Positions 12,364-25,072 are shown, numbered from the stretch's first letter. The stretch: 64,000 nucleotides of DNA from Rhinopithecus roxellana (GCF_007565055.1 NC_044557.1:78874595-78938594), one strand, 5' to 3'. Notes: a model not told the origin generated them from the letters alone. Program-made: numbers and translations.

Positions 12364-12644
12364 AGACGGAGTCTCGCTCTATCGCCCAGGCTGGAGTGCA
12401 GTGGCCGGATCTCAGCTCATTGCAAGCTCCGCCTCCCGGGTTTACGCCATTCTCCTGCCTCAGCCTCCCGAGTAGCTGGGACTACAGGTGCCCGCCACCT
12501 CGCCCGGCTAGTTTTTTATATTTTTTAGTAGAGACAGGGTTTCACGGTGTTAGCCAGGATGGTCTCTATCTCCTGACCTCGTGATCCACCCGTCTCGGCC
12601 TCCCAAAGTGCTGGGATTACAGGCTTGAGCCACCGCGCCCGGCC
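12317..12644 (-). mobile_element. Young AluY of Old World monkey type
   Basis: A pure T42 tract (12321-12362) is the reverse-strand tail, followed by a low-divergence Alu body ending GAGCCACCGCGCCCGGCC. The bases GTGGCCGGATCTCAGCTC and CAGGCTTGAGCC are ones I associate with cercopithecid AluY. AATATTT at 12310-12316 and 12645-12651 is a short target duplication. The 105-codon frame crossing it is Alu-derived. Confidence 0.95.
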
Positions 12645-13754
12645 AATATTTATTTCTATTATCTTCATAAAGACACTGGCTTATTTTTCCCAAAACAAAG
12701 ATGATAGTTTTCTACTTCATTCTTTTGGAATGAAAAGAGGTAGCTCTCTGTTTTCTTTCTAGATTTTGCAGCTAACTCTTTTCTTTCTAGATTGTGTATA
12801 ATATTGTTTTAAATTTATTTCTCACAATCACTACAGTGTTCTTTATTACTTGACAAATACTTGTAGATATGCGCAAGCCCATTAAAATGAGTAAATTTAA
12901 ATAGTTCTGTACTTTTTTGTGATTGTTTTAAAATGTCACATTACAGTTATATCTATTTTCTAAACAATATCTGCTGTTAATTGTTGGGAATTTTACACAG
13001 ACTCACAAACACACAAAACTACACAAAAATATGTACTTGGACTTGCTAATGCTATACTATTTGCACCAAGCTCTCACTTTTTTTTTTTGAAAATTGCTGA
13101 AATATTATTTGCAGAAATAAACTTTGAATCAAAAAAGTGTTTTACAAATATACAATTATTACAAGAAGAAGAGAAAACATTCGAAGGAGAGATGTGTGAC
13201 AGCAAGACCTGACACCAGTGAGCACTGTGCTGTGGGAGAGGGGAGACAGTCCACGTGAGACAAGGATACGCCTGGTTAACATCTGATAATGTTTACACCA
13301 TCTGCTCTCTCAGGTTTCCATTGTCTCTGAGGCACAGGAAGTAATGCAAAGTCATACAAGATCACTTAGTTCTTTGGCAAAGTCATTTAAAGGAAAATTT
13401 TAGGTGAACAATAATATTTATTTTATAATACAGAATTGTTTAATGTTAAGAAACTTTCAGCCATGAACTGGTGGTATTATTTGCAGGCACACATTCTCCT
13501 ATTGGAAGTCCAGGCATTTAAAACATCATATTCTTCACATATTTAAATCACTTACGGGTATTTAAATCAGCTACTTTGTGCCAATTTACTTGTCCATTTT
13601 TTATTTATGTAAATTGATGATCTTCACTTGACCTAATTATTGCTATTATTACCTCTGATAGTTAATTCATCAACCTCTACAATGCATGCTTCATAAGGAC
13701 ACAAACATTTTTTATTCATCTTTGTATTTCTATTCATTGCATGGCAGCTAACAT
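12645..13754. other. Unclassified non-coding sequence
   Basis: This stretch has mixed composition with a GC-richer island at about 13180-13330 (the CAGCAAGACCTGACACCAGT area) that matches no repeat I know. No reading frame over 60 codons is present. The island is the best place here for an unannotated conserved element, but nothing in the sequence proves one. About 13620-13750 may be a decayed L2 tail. Confidence 0.4.
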
Positions 13755-13812
13755 GACAGAGGAACTTGATACAATTTTATGAGGACAGAGGAACTTGATA
13801 CAATTTTATGAG
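13755..13812. repeat. 29-bp perfect tandem duplication
   Basis: GACAGAGGAACTTGATACAA and the following nine bases occur at 13755-13783 and again at 13784-13812 without mismatch, consistent with a recent slippage or duplication. Confidence 0.95.
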
Positions 13813-13876
13813 AAGTCTCATTAAACTATCTGACAAATGACATTGTTATATCAGTAAAATTGCCCAGTAATTACAA

Positions 13877-14130
13877 GCACACACACCCACACACACGCAC
13901 ACATGCGCACACACACACATATGTAATATATGAATATATAATGCACACATTCATATGTGTGTGAATATTTTGAAATGTATAATATATATTTTTAAATATT
14001 ATCAAATATTGTTTATATATAGCTATGTAAATATACCCATTTAGAAATTACATGTGCGTGAGCCTGTGTATGGTATACATGTGTTCATATATATGTGCAT
14101 GAATATATATATACACACATATATATGGAG
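13877..14130. repeat. Compound CA/TA low-complexity block
   Basis: An interrupted (CA)n at 13877-13920 is followed by AT-rich alternating sequence with TATATGTG-type units. A (TA)n/(CA)n patch lies at 14084-14126, and GAGAGAGCGCGC follows. Confidence 0.85.
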
Positions 14131-14508
14131 AGAGCGCGCTAGCTTGTTTGCTAAAATGCCAAAAATCACCAATTATTTCAAATATTTTAACAAAATTCTT
14201 TCTTATTTTAGTATTTTTAAAGTTTCAAAGTAAAACACATATACATCTATAATTCTGTACTTCTTACTGTCTCGACAATGTGGTTATTTTAACTATCTGG
14301 AAACAAAATTTATCACTTTTTTATTACTAAAATGTCAGCCCACAAATACCAACACTTCCCACGATCTTAAGTTTCCATTTCTCTGTTATGCTTCAGTTAA
14401 GCGTTTGTCAATACGTTTGTTGAATTCTGCATCATATTGAGAAATGTCTTCCCTACAGACTGGAGTTGAATGCTTACTCTCAACTTGTGCTTCTTTTAAT
14501 GTTTCCAG

Positions 14509-14616
14509 ACTTCTAATCGCTGGCAAAAGAAACTTGAAAATAAGGAAAGTAGAATTGCCTTCTTAGAAGCTGAACTAGTACATTCACACACAATAAATCC
14601 AATAAAGTTGCAATGA
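14509..14616 (+). CDS. Candidate terminal coding exon, coiled-coil type, gene unknown
   Basis: A pyrimidine-rich tract ending TTCTTTTAATGTTTCCAG (AG at 14507-14508) is a credible splice acceptor. From 14509, in phase 0, there are 35 codons to a TGA at 14614-14616. The peptide contains NRWQKKLENKESRIAFLEAE, which is charged and helix-prone with leucine/isoleucine at heptad-like spacing. This is typical of the end of a coiled-coil protein and unlike translated repeats. A candidate second acceptor (CTTCCCTACAG) lies at about 14458, but its frames stop early. No repeat overlaps. The upstream exon is not identified, and no gene name is proposed. It could be a real last exon, an alternative last exon, a relic exon, or chance. 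Confidence 0.3.
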   Translation, partial: TSNRWQKKLENKESRIAFLEAELVHSHTINPIKLQ

Positions 14617-14785
14617 GGATACTCCAGGAGGATTTCTGTACATGTTTACTGAAATGCTTTTGAATCTCTGAGTACCAACAATGCAAGGGGAAGTGTAACA
14701 TAATATTGTGACAGGTAGAATTTGAATGTAATTTATGTTTAGTAAATGAAAACAAATCAGTTGCTTTTAAAAAATAATGTATACA

Positions 14786-14788
<3 letters not shown>

Positions 14789-14817
<29 letters not shown>
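14789..14817. repeat. (CA)n microsatellite
   Basis: About fourteen uninterrupted CA units lie roughly 170 bp downstream of the candidate exon stop. Confidence 0.97.
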
Positions 14818-14818
<1 letters not shown>

Positions 14819-15424
14819 GAAGAAAGTTCAAAGAATCAGAAGTGACATCAGTTGTGCAACAGTGACAGCTACTAATTCTTAAGAATCTGAATTTTCTGTG
14901 CGGAAACTGTGTTCTATTTTGTAGTACAAGAATTATTCATTCAACTTCTCTGTAGCTTGAATGGTAGATTTTGAAAACAGTCCAAACTAAGGGTAACTGT
15001 GATTACTAACTTGGTTTACTACTGCATGTGCCTTGCTGACAAAAAAAAATGAGATGTTTTCTATGGGAGATGTGAGCATTTCGAACATTATAAAGCTATG
15101 CTATGAAAAGGTATTATAACCAAACACACTTTCCAAATAAACAAAAAAGTTATAAAACTTCCATTGTCAAATAAATTGAAACATCTTCCAGAGTAAAGTA
15201 ATAATTTCTTAATCTTGAATTCTGAGAACAATCTTTAGTAATTTCATTCAGATTCATACCTTTTTGTTTACTTAATATTATGTAAGAATGAAGCTTGAAG
15301 AATTATGAGAAATAAATTATTAAAATATCAAAAAAGGGAGGGGATAATGAAATTAAGATGCTTTATAGTCTTAGAGGTTTCTGGGTCATCGCTAGATTAC
15401 TGACTTAAATTTTTTAAATACACA
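14818..15424. other. Unclassified sequence downstream of candidate exon
   Basis: No repeat was recognised. AATAAA hexamers occur near 15137 and 15170 and could serve as polyadenylation signals if the exon at 14509 is real, but AATAAA is frequent by chance at this base composition. Confidence 0.4.
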
Positions 15425-15730
15425 TTTTATATTGGAATATTTTTGATTTACAGATTTCTGCAGATTGTAGAGAACATGTCCATATATTACTACTGAGTTT
15501 CAGTTTCCCTTAGTATTATCATCTTATATTACCACAGTACATTTGTCAAAACTAAAAAATTCATTTGTTGCTTTAGCATTAAATACACTTTGGACTTTAT
15601 CTAATTTTCCCCAGTTTTTTCAATAAACCCGTTTTCTGTTCCAAGATTATATCCAAGATAATACAGCCCGTTCTGTTTTTCATGTCTCTTTAGTGTTCTT
15701 TGGTCTGTGGTATTTTCCCTATCTTTCTTA
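15425..15730 (-). mobile_element. L1ME-like 3' UTR fragment
   Basis: The plus strand reads as the reverse complement of the mammalian-wide L1 3' UTR: TTTTCCCCAGTTTTTTCAAT, TCTGTTCCAAGATTATATCC, then CATGTCTCTTTAGTG and TTGGTCTGTGG. A related and longer stretch occurs at 57690-58060. Confidence 0.7.
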
Positions 15731-15734
15731 ACCC

Positions 15735-17480
15735 AGAAATTAAAAAAAAAGTGGTAAATACAATAAACACATAGCAAAGGCAAGTAGATTAACCAAATTA
15801 TTTGATATTTAAAGTAAAGCCAAGGAGAGAGAGAAAAGAAACCATACACAGAATATATAATATGAAAATCAATAGTAAAATGATGGATAGAATCCAAAAT
15901 GTGTCAGGCTTAACATTAAATATAAATAGACTAAATATTCCTGGGAAGTATTAAACATTCACAAATTAAAAATTTTTAAATGCATCACATGATGTAGTAG
16001 ACAAATAATTATGCAGGCTATGATAGATTGTAAATAAAAGAATGAAAAAAGCGTATCATATGAATATCAGCATAAAAGAAACTGGTATAGTTTTATAAAG
16101 ATCAGACAAAGGTAACAAATGAAGAAACATTATAATAAAGAGAAACATTACAAAATGCTTATGTTTTTCCACTTAGGTAATAAAACAATTCTTAATTTGC
16201 TTGCATTTAATAACACAGCTTCAAAATATAACATAAAAATTGACAGAACTAAAACAGATAAACTCCAAATCATAGCAGGAGATTTTCGTAATACCTCTGT
16301 GAATACCAGATAAAATAGGCAGAGAAAGTATGACTAATTTTATAAAATATTTAACTAAAATTACTAACAACTTAACTATATACTTTTTTATATACACATA
16401 TAAAACAGACACACACATACCTATTCACTTCATCTAAAAAAAAATACATACGTTGAAGTCTCATGTTTACCAAAATTGTTCATATTTTGGACCACAATAT
16501 AAAGCCTCAAAAGTTTTCAAGAATTAATAAGTTATTCAGGTCATATTCTCTATTTCAGTGGAATTAAGACAGTAATGAATAACAATAATAATTAAATAGT
16601 AGGAAGTGCTGAGATCGTGATAACTTAAGCAATACATTTTAAAATTATTACTGGGTCAAAGAACAAATCAATTGAAGTTAGAAAACATTTTGAAGTTAAT
16701 ACTAAAACTATGACATATTAAAAATTCTGGGATCCTGCTAAAGCTATACTTAACAGATTTTTAAATCTTAAATGAATCTGTTAGAAAAAGAAAGGGTAAA
16801 ATAAATTCTTTAAAAGTTCACTTCAAAAAGATAGAAAATTTCCACAAATTAATCCTATCCAAGTGACAGAAAATGAAAAGACAAAAATAGATTAATGAAT
16901 TAGAAACTTAAAATACTATAGAACTACAAAATTAAAAACTAGTACTTTGAAAAACCTAATAAAATGCTAGAAAAATTGAGATTTTCAAGGTAGAAATGGC
17001 ACATAATAATAATACTAGAAATAAAACTAGTGTCATCACATGGATCCTGGATACATTTTTAAATATAATAATGAATACATTAACAAATATTTGAAGAAAA
17101 TTATATTCAGGTAAAATTTAAAAGTCCCTAGAAAAATTTAAATTATCATACATTATTCAAAAAAAGGAAAAAGAAGCAAGTCCTACTCGTTACGAAAACA
17201 GTGCATCTTTTATAGCAAAAACAAGGATACATAAAAAGGGTATATTAAAACCTAATAGTCTTTCTGAAAACAGATGAAAGCTTAAAATATTAATGAGCCA
17301 AATGTAAAGATGTATAAACAGGTAAACTACATCATCATATAATCAACTTCATTCTAAGAAAACAAAACTGATTTAATATTTAAACAGCAATAAATGAAAC
17401 TGACATTCAACAGACAAAAAAAGAAGAAAACTCTTCTTCTCAAAGGCATTGAAAATATATTTTTGAGAACTCAGTATCCA
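15735..17480 (+). mobile_element. Ancient L1M ORF2 remnant
   Basis: Highly diverged plus-strand ORF2 sequence covers the endonuclease and the following region. Examples are AATCATAGCAGGAGATTTTC (the endonuclease GDFN neighbourhood), CATATTTTGGACCACAATAT, ATTACTGGGTCAAAGAACAA and GGGATCCTGCTAAAGCTATA. The right limit is vague. No frame survives. Confidence 0.75.
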
Positions 17481-18526
17481 ATAATAATGATGATGGTAAA
17501 TGTTAGTAAACTAAGAAAAAGAGGAAAGTTAGTGTAAGATAAATAGTAAAATTTGAATCACTTATTGAAGGCCTGGTGTCAATTACTAAATTATGGTAAC
17601 TGAAATCCACATATATCACAACCATGTGAAGTGAAGATTGTCTGTAAAAACATCATATCAGAAGTGAACAGAAATTTTGAGTATAAATTATGTCAAAAAG
17701 ATGAGACATTACACCAAAGAAAAAACTTCAATAAAAATATAACGTATTTCATTTTAATCAGGAGATATTTTTCATGCCACAAAAACCCTTTTGAATATTT
17801 GACATCGCCTCAAACATTTCTATTTATATATAATACAATGGGTGAGGCCAGCAAGGAAGGACAAAAGTGTAGTGAGACCAGAAAAAAAAATTACCTTTTT
17901 ATTTAAAGTATGTGTTATTTACTAAAAGGGTAAAACAATTCAGCAAAAGTGTAAAAGTGCATGTTCCCGATGCCTATGGATGTTTGTTTTGTGAATGCTA
18001 TTATGAGAAAAAGGCATTCATTTTGATGACTCCATTGGTTCAGCATGATCTGAAATGAGAGTGTTTACAATTCATAGTATTTTTAAACAGAAATCTTATT
18101 GAGATTGAAGTCAGCAGATGAAAGCAAGAAACAAAAAGGTTTTCTTATTAGACCATGAAATGAAATAAATTCAACATAAACATACAAACAATTCAAACTG
18201 TAAAGAATAATTATTTGATAAATTGTTTTCAAGTTTGTTCATGAGCATATTGTATTATTTCAGTTTACTGAGCAGTTACTTTTTTATCTCAGAGCACATG
18301 AATATTTACTTTATACACCCTAGATGCAAACTTGCCTTCCCTAAATAAAATTTTGAGGAAAAAACCTCTGATGGAGTAGTTACTTATTATTTAGTAATGA
18401 TAGCATGAATTTATTGAAACCAGATGTTTTAAATTTTAATTGAATGTTGTTATTAAGTTGATCTGTGATTTAATGAAATATTATTTTAAAGATAAAAACT
18501 GGGTAATTAAATTAGTATGTTATTTA
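17481..18526. other. Unclassified AT-rich sequence
   Basis: The longest open stretch is 91 codons from 17631 (plus), with low-complexity composition and no motif. No repeat was recognised. Confidence 0.45.
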
Positions 18527-18533
18527 CACAATG

Positions 18534-18540
<7 letters not shown>

Positions 18541-18579
<39 letters not shown>

Positions 18580-18865
18580 AGACGGAGTCTCGCTCTGTCA
18601 CCCAGGCTGGAGTGCAGTGGCCAGATCTCAGCTCGTGCAAGCTCCGCCTCCCGAGTTCACGCCATTCTCCTGCCTCAGCCTCCCGAGTAGCTGGGATTAC
18701 AGGCGCCCGCCACCTAGCCCGGCTAGTTTTTTGTATTTTTTTTTTTTAGTAGAGACAGGGTTTCACCGTGTTCGCCAGGATGGTCTCGATCTCCTGACCT
18801 CGTGATCCGCCCGTCTCGGCCTCCCAAAGTGCTGGGATTACAGGCTTGAGCCACCGCGCCCGGCC
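18541..18865 (-). mobile_element. Young AluY with clear target duplication
   Basis: The target duplication CACAATGCAATTTTT is present at 18527-18541 and 18866-18880. A T tract of nearly 40 bases is the reverse-strand tail. The body ends GAGCCACCGCGCCCGGCC with CAGGCTTGAGCC, the monkey-type bases. An extra T run of about 12 in the middle A-rich linker (18736-18747) indicates slippage. Confidence 0.97.
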
Positions 18866-18880
18866 CACAATGCAATTTTT

Positions 18881-21174
18881 TAAAAAATCTTGAATTTACA
18901 ACTAACTTTACCTCTGCCATTCTTATCATGACTTCAAATCTGATTACATTGACAAGTGGCAATGTCCTAATAAATCCCTTGAATTCCCTTTTGTAAAACA
19001 ATACTAAATATAAATTATATCTATTTTCCATGAATATATACCAACTATTCTGGGAATTTATATAAAATATTAAGAAATGGTATTATCTTTAAGGGATAAT
19101 CAATAGATGACTAGTTCTCAATTAACTATAATATAGCTAAGATATAACACATATAACAACATGCAGGGTTTGGATTAATGACAAAGGCCAGATAATCTAC
19201 TAATAATTAATTTAGCAAATATTTATTTAGAACCCAGTACATGTAATATAATCGAGTTATGTGCTAAAGGTGTGAAAGCATTGAACAAACGAAATCAAAT
19301 GACAACACAAGAACAATGAAAATCATTGCCTGATCTTCAAGTCTTTTGTAGTACACTAGGAGACCATGCTAGGATGCAAATGGCTAGAACATAAGAAAAA
19401 ATGTAATATGCAATATGGAAAGTATAATCAATAGTTCTGGGACTTCGGAATTGATTGATCCATCTAGGTTCTTAAGATTTGGGAAAAGAAACGTAGACAA
19501 AGGGACAAAAATACTTACAGGTTTTGTCTTTTGGCAGCTTTGATATTGAGTCCCAGCTTTTAAAATATGCCTCTAATATACTGTATCATCCTTATATTTC
19601 CTTCAAAATTGTCAGTATTGTCTCCATCTACTCCTAAGTTTTAAGTCCCTTTTGCTTTAATTTTCTTTTCATTTATGCTACTTGGATATCTTGCCTAAGG
19701 GATTTCTTTCTTACTATTTTAGCACAGGGATAAAAAATTTAATGACATGAAAAATTAACTCACATTTATAATACAAAAGATTTCTCATTTCCAGAGGCAG
19801 TCTACAAAGAGGTGAAATTATTCCAGGGGATTTTGCCTAGGTTATGCGGATAGACTTGGTGTAAACACCCATGATATTTCAACTGGGAGAGATCTTTAAG
19901 TCAAGGAATATAATGACATATTAGTCTATGCACACAATATGCAATTTCTAACACATATCAGGCATTTACTTCAAAGTACTCTTGAATATCCATGCCTGAG
20001 CAGTCTGAAATTATTGGCCATTTCTAAAGGATGTTTATCCTTAATTTGGAAGAAAAAAATGGATTTAAACCATCATTTAAAGAGCAAGACAACATGAAGC
20101 AAATTATTTTCTACCTGAGATAATTTATATGTTTTGGCAAGTTAGATGATGAAATAAATGTATAATATATTATTCAAAAACTTTGTATATCTTTATACTA
20201 TTAGAAACTTCTCATGCTTGCCACTTAGTAGTATTTCACTTAGGAAATAAAGGATGCTCACATTTCAATCCAAATGAAAAATGAAATATGATTTGAGATC
20301 AACAGTGACAATCATTTTGAATTTAAAAGAGGGAAAAAAAGAAAAGTCACTTTTTTTCTAAGAAAATCGTGGCCAGATTATGTCTCTGAAGATCATTTAA
20401 GGCAATCTTTTTTTTATTAACTCTATGAGTTAAAGACAGCTTCATCAAAAGAAAGTCAAGAAACCAAATGACCTAGTATGTGGGGCTGATTTAGCTTCGA
20501 TGGGGTAGGAGAATTGTTTGAGCTTTGTTGGAAAACTTTTAAAGAAAGTCTGTGTCAGACTTTTAAATCTTTCACCTATCATATTAAAAATACGATCAAT
20601 TATTTATGTGGGGCTCAGTGAGGAGAGTAAAATCTCTTTTGACTTTTGGCCAGACACTTACTACTTTTCAAAAGTTTTGACTTTCTCCAGTAAATAATAA
20701 ATAAATATAAAGCTGTTTAAGGTTTCTGTTTCCACATTTATTTTTTCATATTTTAAAATTAAATATATTTAAGAAGAGAGCTGGCACTGTATTGATAAGT
20801 GAATTAGCAAAAATAGAAATTTCATTTTCCTAGGAAAATTATAGTTATTATTTTGAAGATTATTATGTATATTCTTATGACAATACTAGCTCAGAATTAT
20901 ATAGTGTCTTGAGAGTGTACAAATGTGTTGCATAGTTTAATTTCAGATCTCATAAATAAACCATATTGAGGGAATATTCATCATTTTAGGCAGAATACAC
21001 TGAACCCTGAGAAACAATTCATTTTCTGAGCACCTCCCATCTCTGGAAAGGGCTCTGCAAATGGTTTCCATAAGTCAGTGACCTAGAACATTACTTCTAG
21101 TTCATGAAAATAAATTGTAAATCGTTACAAAATACACTGTGTTTTACTGGGAGGCTGGAACACTAATCTCACGT
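18881..21174. other. 2.3 kb of unclassified non-coding sequence
   Basis: No reading frame or RNA gene was recognised. About 19205-19300 looks like a decayed minus-strand L2 or MIR tail (AGCAAATATTTATTTAGAAC). The rest is probably unique sequence. Confidence 0.45.
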
Positions 21175-21430
21175 GGTATAGTGTCTATGAGCATCAGCTC
21201 TACACACAAAATACTTAGATTCAAAATGTGACTTCACTTGCTGAGGAATCTTATGCATCCAGTTGCTTAATCTTTCAGAGCTCAATGTTCTCGCTTGCAA
21301 AATGGAAATAACTGTGCCTACCTGCTGGCATGGTGGTGAAGAGGAATAAGATAATTCAAATAAAGCACTAAAAATACCAAACAGTGTGTGCTCAATAATT
21401 GTGTTCAGTTATTACTATTATGAAACATTT
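21175..21430 (+). repeat. MIR SINE
   Basis: The MIR layout is complete: GTCTATGAGCATCAGCTCTA, then TTCAAAATGTGACTTCACTT, then GTTGCTTAATCTTTCAGAG, then GCAAAATGGAAATAACTGTG, then GTGCTCAATAATTGTG. Both core and 3' end are recognisable, so the element is nearly full length. Confidence 0.88.
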
Positions 21431-21609
21431 TTTTGTGGATGGAGGTTGTGATGATTTATTTTAGATGTCAAAAAAATCGACTGGGCTAAGTGATACCCAG
21501 ATAGCTAGTAAAGTACCAGTTTTGAATATATCTGTGTGGTTGTTTCTGGAAGACATTAGCATTTGAATCATTAGACTGAGTGAGGAAAATCTGTCTTCAC
21601 CCAAAGTGT

Positions 21610-22000
21610 CTAGGCAGCATGTGATTTCTTGAGGACCTGAATAAAACGAAAGACAGAGGGAAGGTGGTTTCTCTCTTTGTTCTGGAGCTGGGACACCAAT
21701 CTTCTCCTTCCTTTGGACATCAGAACTTTAGGTCCTAATCTTTTCACATAGCGAAATACACCAGTGTTTCCTCTTGTTCTCAGGCCTTTGGTCACACACC
21801 ATGGCTCCCCTGGTTCTCAGGCTTTCCAGCTCAGACTAAATTACCACCCTAGGTTTCCCATTTCTCCAGATTGTGGAGGGTATGTCATAGGATTTCTCAA
21901 CTGTATAATCACATGCACCAATTACCATAATAAATCCTCTTGTTTATCTATATATCTATACATTAGTACTATTTCTCTGAAGAACCCTAAGCACAAGGAT
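21610..22000 (+). mobile_element. LTR fragment, MLT1-like 3' part
   Basis: Consecutive phrases resemble an old LTR that ends in the familiar 'tctctggagaaccctgac' box: GCTGGGACACCAATCTTCTC, CCTTTGGACATCAGAACTTT, TTCTCAGGCTTTCCAGCTC, CATAATAAATCCTCTTG and TTTCTCTGAAGAACCCTAAG. The AATAAA in it is the expected LTR polyadenylation signal. The family assignment is tentative. Confidence 0.65.
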
Positions 22001-22009
22001 CTACATTAA

Positions 22010-23118
22010 AAAAATCATGGATTCTCAATAAGAATGAAAGAAAACTAGTAATTCAAGTCTTAATAACACTAACTTAAATATCAAAATATAAATAATATAA
22101 TCTAAAGAGTAATATATAGTGAAATTAATAAATGGACAATTCTATGTATTACCTACAACCTGGATATCCATTAAAAAATCAAAACTTTTCTTGAACAATT
22201 GGATAGTCAACCTAACAGATATATGTCCATATTTGTAGAGTGTGTGTGTGTATGTATGTGTCTTTACATACATGGATAAATGTATGTAAGTACATAAAAA
22301 TGCACATAAGTGAATTTACTAAAACTATCTACAATTTTCATTGTTATAAATTCATATTTTATGACATTTCTCATAGTATGTCAATAATATTTAATAAATG
22401 CTTTTTCAAAATCATGTGGACAATCTTTCCTGTAAGTATAGTCTTTAGCTAAAGAGTTATTTTGTATTCTGTGCTATAACCATAAGTCTTTTCAAAACAG
22501 AATATCAAAGGAATGACTTTTTTTAACAAACACAGCAGAAATTCACTTTTAAGATAAGTGGTAAAACACACTAAAGACAAGATAATCTAAATGGTTAATA
22601 TTCTGTATTCTAACATCTCGGTAGCAAATACAATATAATGTTAAAACATTTTCAGCTTTTATAGTGTGAAATCCAGTTAAGAGTTTTCATTTTCAAAAAT
22701 GCTATATCAGCATTCTTCTCTTTCCTCAATATTTTTAATACTATCAGTTGTCAAATAATATATACAAATACCTTTATTTGTAGCTAAGGCAAACTTGTCA
22801 TATTCAGGGTATATAATATTTTAGTTCTAATTTCTATATGCTTAGCATAATTGTTATCCTGTCATTGTTACCTAGGTAATTAAGACCTTAAAACAAAAGG
22901 TTTTTGGACATTGAGGAAGGCCTAGCTGAAAATGCTAGATCCCACGAGTTTTTCATGGATAGCTGAATTTTCTAATTTACTTATACAAATGTTTTTAAGA
23001 CATTAAAAGCCAAAATGTATTTTTACTTGCTTGAACTGAATTTTCCTGTCAAGTAGACAGGTCAGGAGACTGGGACTAATTTAAGAATTAGGTTAAACTG
23101 TTCCTCAGCTTAGACAAA
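22010..23118. other. Unclassified AT-rich sequence
   Basis: A short GTGTGTGTGTGTATGTATGT patch lies near 22229-22262. Otherwise no repeat, reading frame or RNA gene is evident. Confidence 0.45.
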
Positions 23119-23492
23119 CTGAAAAACAAAAGGAATCAAAGAAGCCTATAAGACTCTAAATTTATAACCGATTTGTGTAAGATACAGCAGAAAAGTAAAA
23201 CAAAACAAAACAAAAACCCACCATTCAAGACGGAGAATATTTATAACTTAGGTATACCTTGCATCATATGGTAATAGTTTTTGTCTTGCACAAGCCTCTA
23301 GAGACATGTCTAAAACATTGGCCAATCTAAAAGATTGGATTAGCAGTCTTCTGAGGATAATTCTTCATGAGAACCTGTATAAAACTAAGGAGAAATCTTC
23401 CTTTGAAAGCAATGCAAGTCCTGTGTGGCAGTTGCTTTGGCCCTAGATGTAAAATATTCGCTCACAACCCAGGGAAGGGCACTTTGAATGCA
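23119..23492 (+). repeat. Local direct duplication, copy 1 of 2 (partner at 25073-25440)
   Basis: From CTGAAAAACAAAAGGAATCA to GGGCACTTTGAATGCA this matches 25073-25440 almost base for base. The AAACAAAACAAAACAAAAAC run and the stretch TTGTCTTGCACAAGCCTCTA are shared. The copies differ by scattered substitutions and two short indels, one of them a 10-base CTAAAAGATT-type difference at about 23327. The unit is not a repeat family I recognise. Confidence 0.95.
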
Positions 23493-25072
23493 CACACAAT
23501 TTGTTGCTGGATTGGAAGAAATGTGGGTTTCAAAGTGAAAACATAAATTATGAGGCTTTGAATTATCAAAAAAGAAAGGAAAAGCCCCTCAGATAAGACT
23601 GGTGCTGCAAATTTTACAAACTTCTCAATTTGGCAAGTAGGCAAGAATGCCTCAGCTTCCATTCCCTGTGAGAAGGGAGGATTCTCCCCTTTTGCTAAAG
23701 ACAAAATGCCCACACTAGTCTCATTCTAGGAGGTATCCTCAAATTTATTTTAAGTTCAAAGGTCTTGCTCTCTGGACAATTGTCTTAAATTGCCCCTTAT
23801 AATGGGAGGCTGAAACTATCCTGATTGTCTCATTCACTCTCATATTCACTAGATATGAATTAATATCTTTACAGGCTTTTACAATAGTTCCTTATTACAC
23901 TTAATATTGCATCCTGGGAATATAAGTTCATTTGGCACACCTATCCCAGACACTTGAGTTTGGCCTGATTTCTAATTTTTATTTGTATTAGGCTGGTATT
24001 ATGATAACCTTATGTAGCTTATTAATTTTTTGCACCCCTTAAAAGTTGGGCACATGAGATACAAATCCTTGATTAATTCAATTTTTGAGGTTCTGAAGAT
24101 ACTCACCCTTAAAGAGAGTGAAAAAGACTCAGCTTTCACCTTTTGCAAGAACTCCAACTCTATACAGGCTTCTTAACAGACACTGCATAAGATTAACACT
24201 GAAAAAGTCACCATGTTTTGACTTTCTTTTCTATTTTAACTTGCAATGATTTAATCTGGATCATTTAATTTCCTTTTGAAAAATGTATAATGGGAGGATA
24301 TGTATTCAAACATGTTGACATTTTATTATTTAGTATGCTCACACTGCCCTCTGATCTTATTTGAGAACCTCTGGTGAATTATAATAAGCAATGTGGATAA
24401 AAGTAAATTTGCAAGAAAAAGATATTAGGGATTATATTTTTAGTTAAATTATTTGAACCCATTTTCAAAACATTTAATAACAAATTTCAAGCTGCGTAAC
24501 AAAGATCCCAAAGGAACACTTGAAACAGCAATGATTGTCATGAGTGATGGTATGAGAATGTTCTCAAAAGATTAGTGGATGTTGCTAATTAACTGCGAAT
24601 TTGCTTAGGATAGAAACACCTCTGGCTGACCATAGACACAATTATTGCATTAAAGGTACAGAAAATATAGAAAAATAATATGTGATTTCCACCCTCAGTT
24701 TTATCTTTCTTCCAACTCCTCATTGAAAGGTTGCCCTAGAAAAGGGTGTGAATTATTTTACCGGAAACAGGAGAGAGAACATAGCATGTTTATCTAAGTT
24801 ATTCTGGGGATCTTCTCACATTCAGAGAACATTCTATAAATGCTTATTTATTCTTACAAATGTACACTAGTCAAAATGTCTTTTACCTGCTCTCTAATCA
24901 CCCAGAATAGTTGAAATACCCTTATTCAAGATTTCTGTAGCACAATATTGACACCAGAGATGTATTTCATATGAATGCCTTGTTTATAGTACTATCATGT
25001 TCTTTTTGAAAGTAGATTCTATTTCACCTATAATGCCTGTCTCAGGACCTACCAGGACTTGATTAATGGAAT
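23493..25072. other. Spacer between the two duplicated blocks; nothing recognised
   Basis: This is 1.58 kb of ordinary non-coding sequence. The 83-codon minus-strand frame at 23462-23713 overlaps the end of copy 1 and has no recognisable domain. Confidence 0.45.

Noticed and set aside
12267..12584. Reading frames of about 70-140 codons over Alu elements (here and at 18.6, 28.8, 35.3, 48.0, 52.3, 57.2 and 61.5 kb)
   Set aside because: They translate antisense Alu sequence (typical ...AGVQWPDLSSLQ... text) and begin in poly(T). No gene context.
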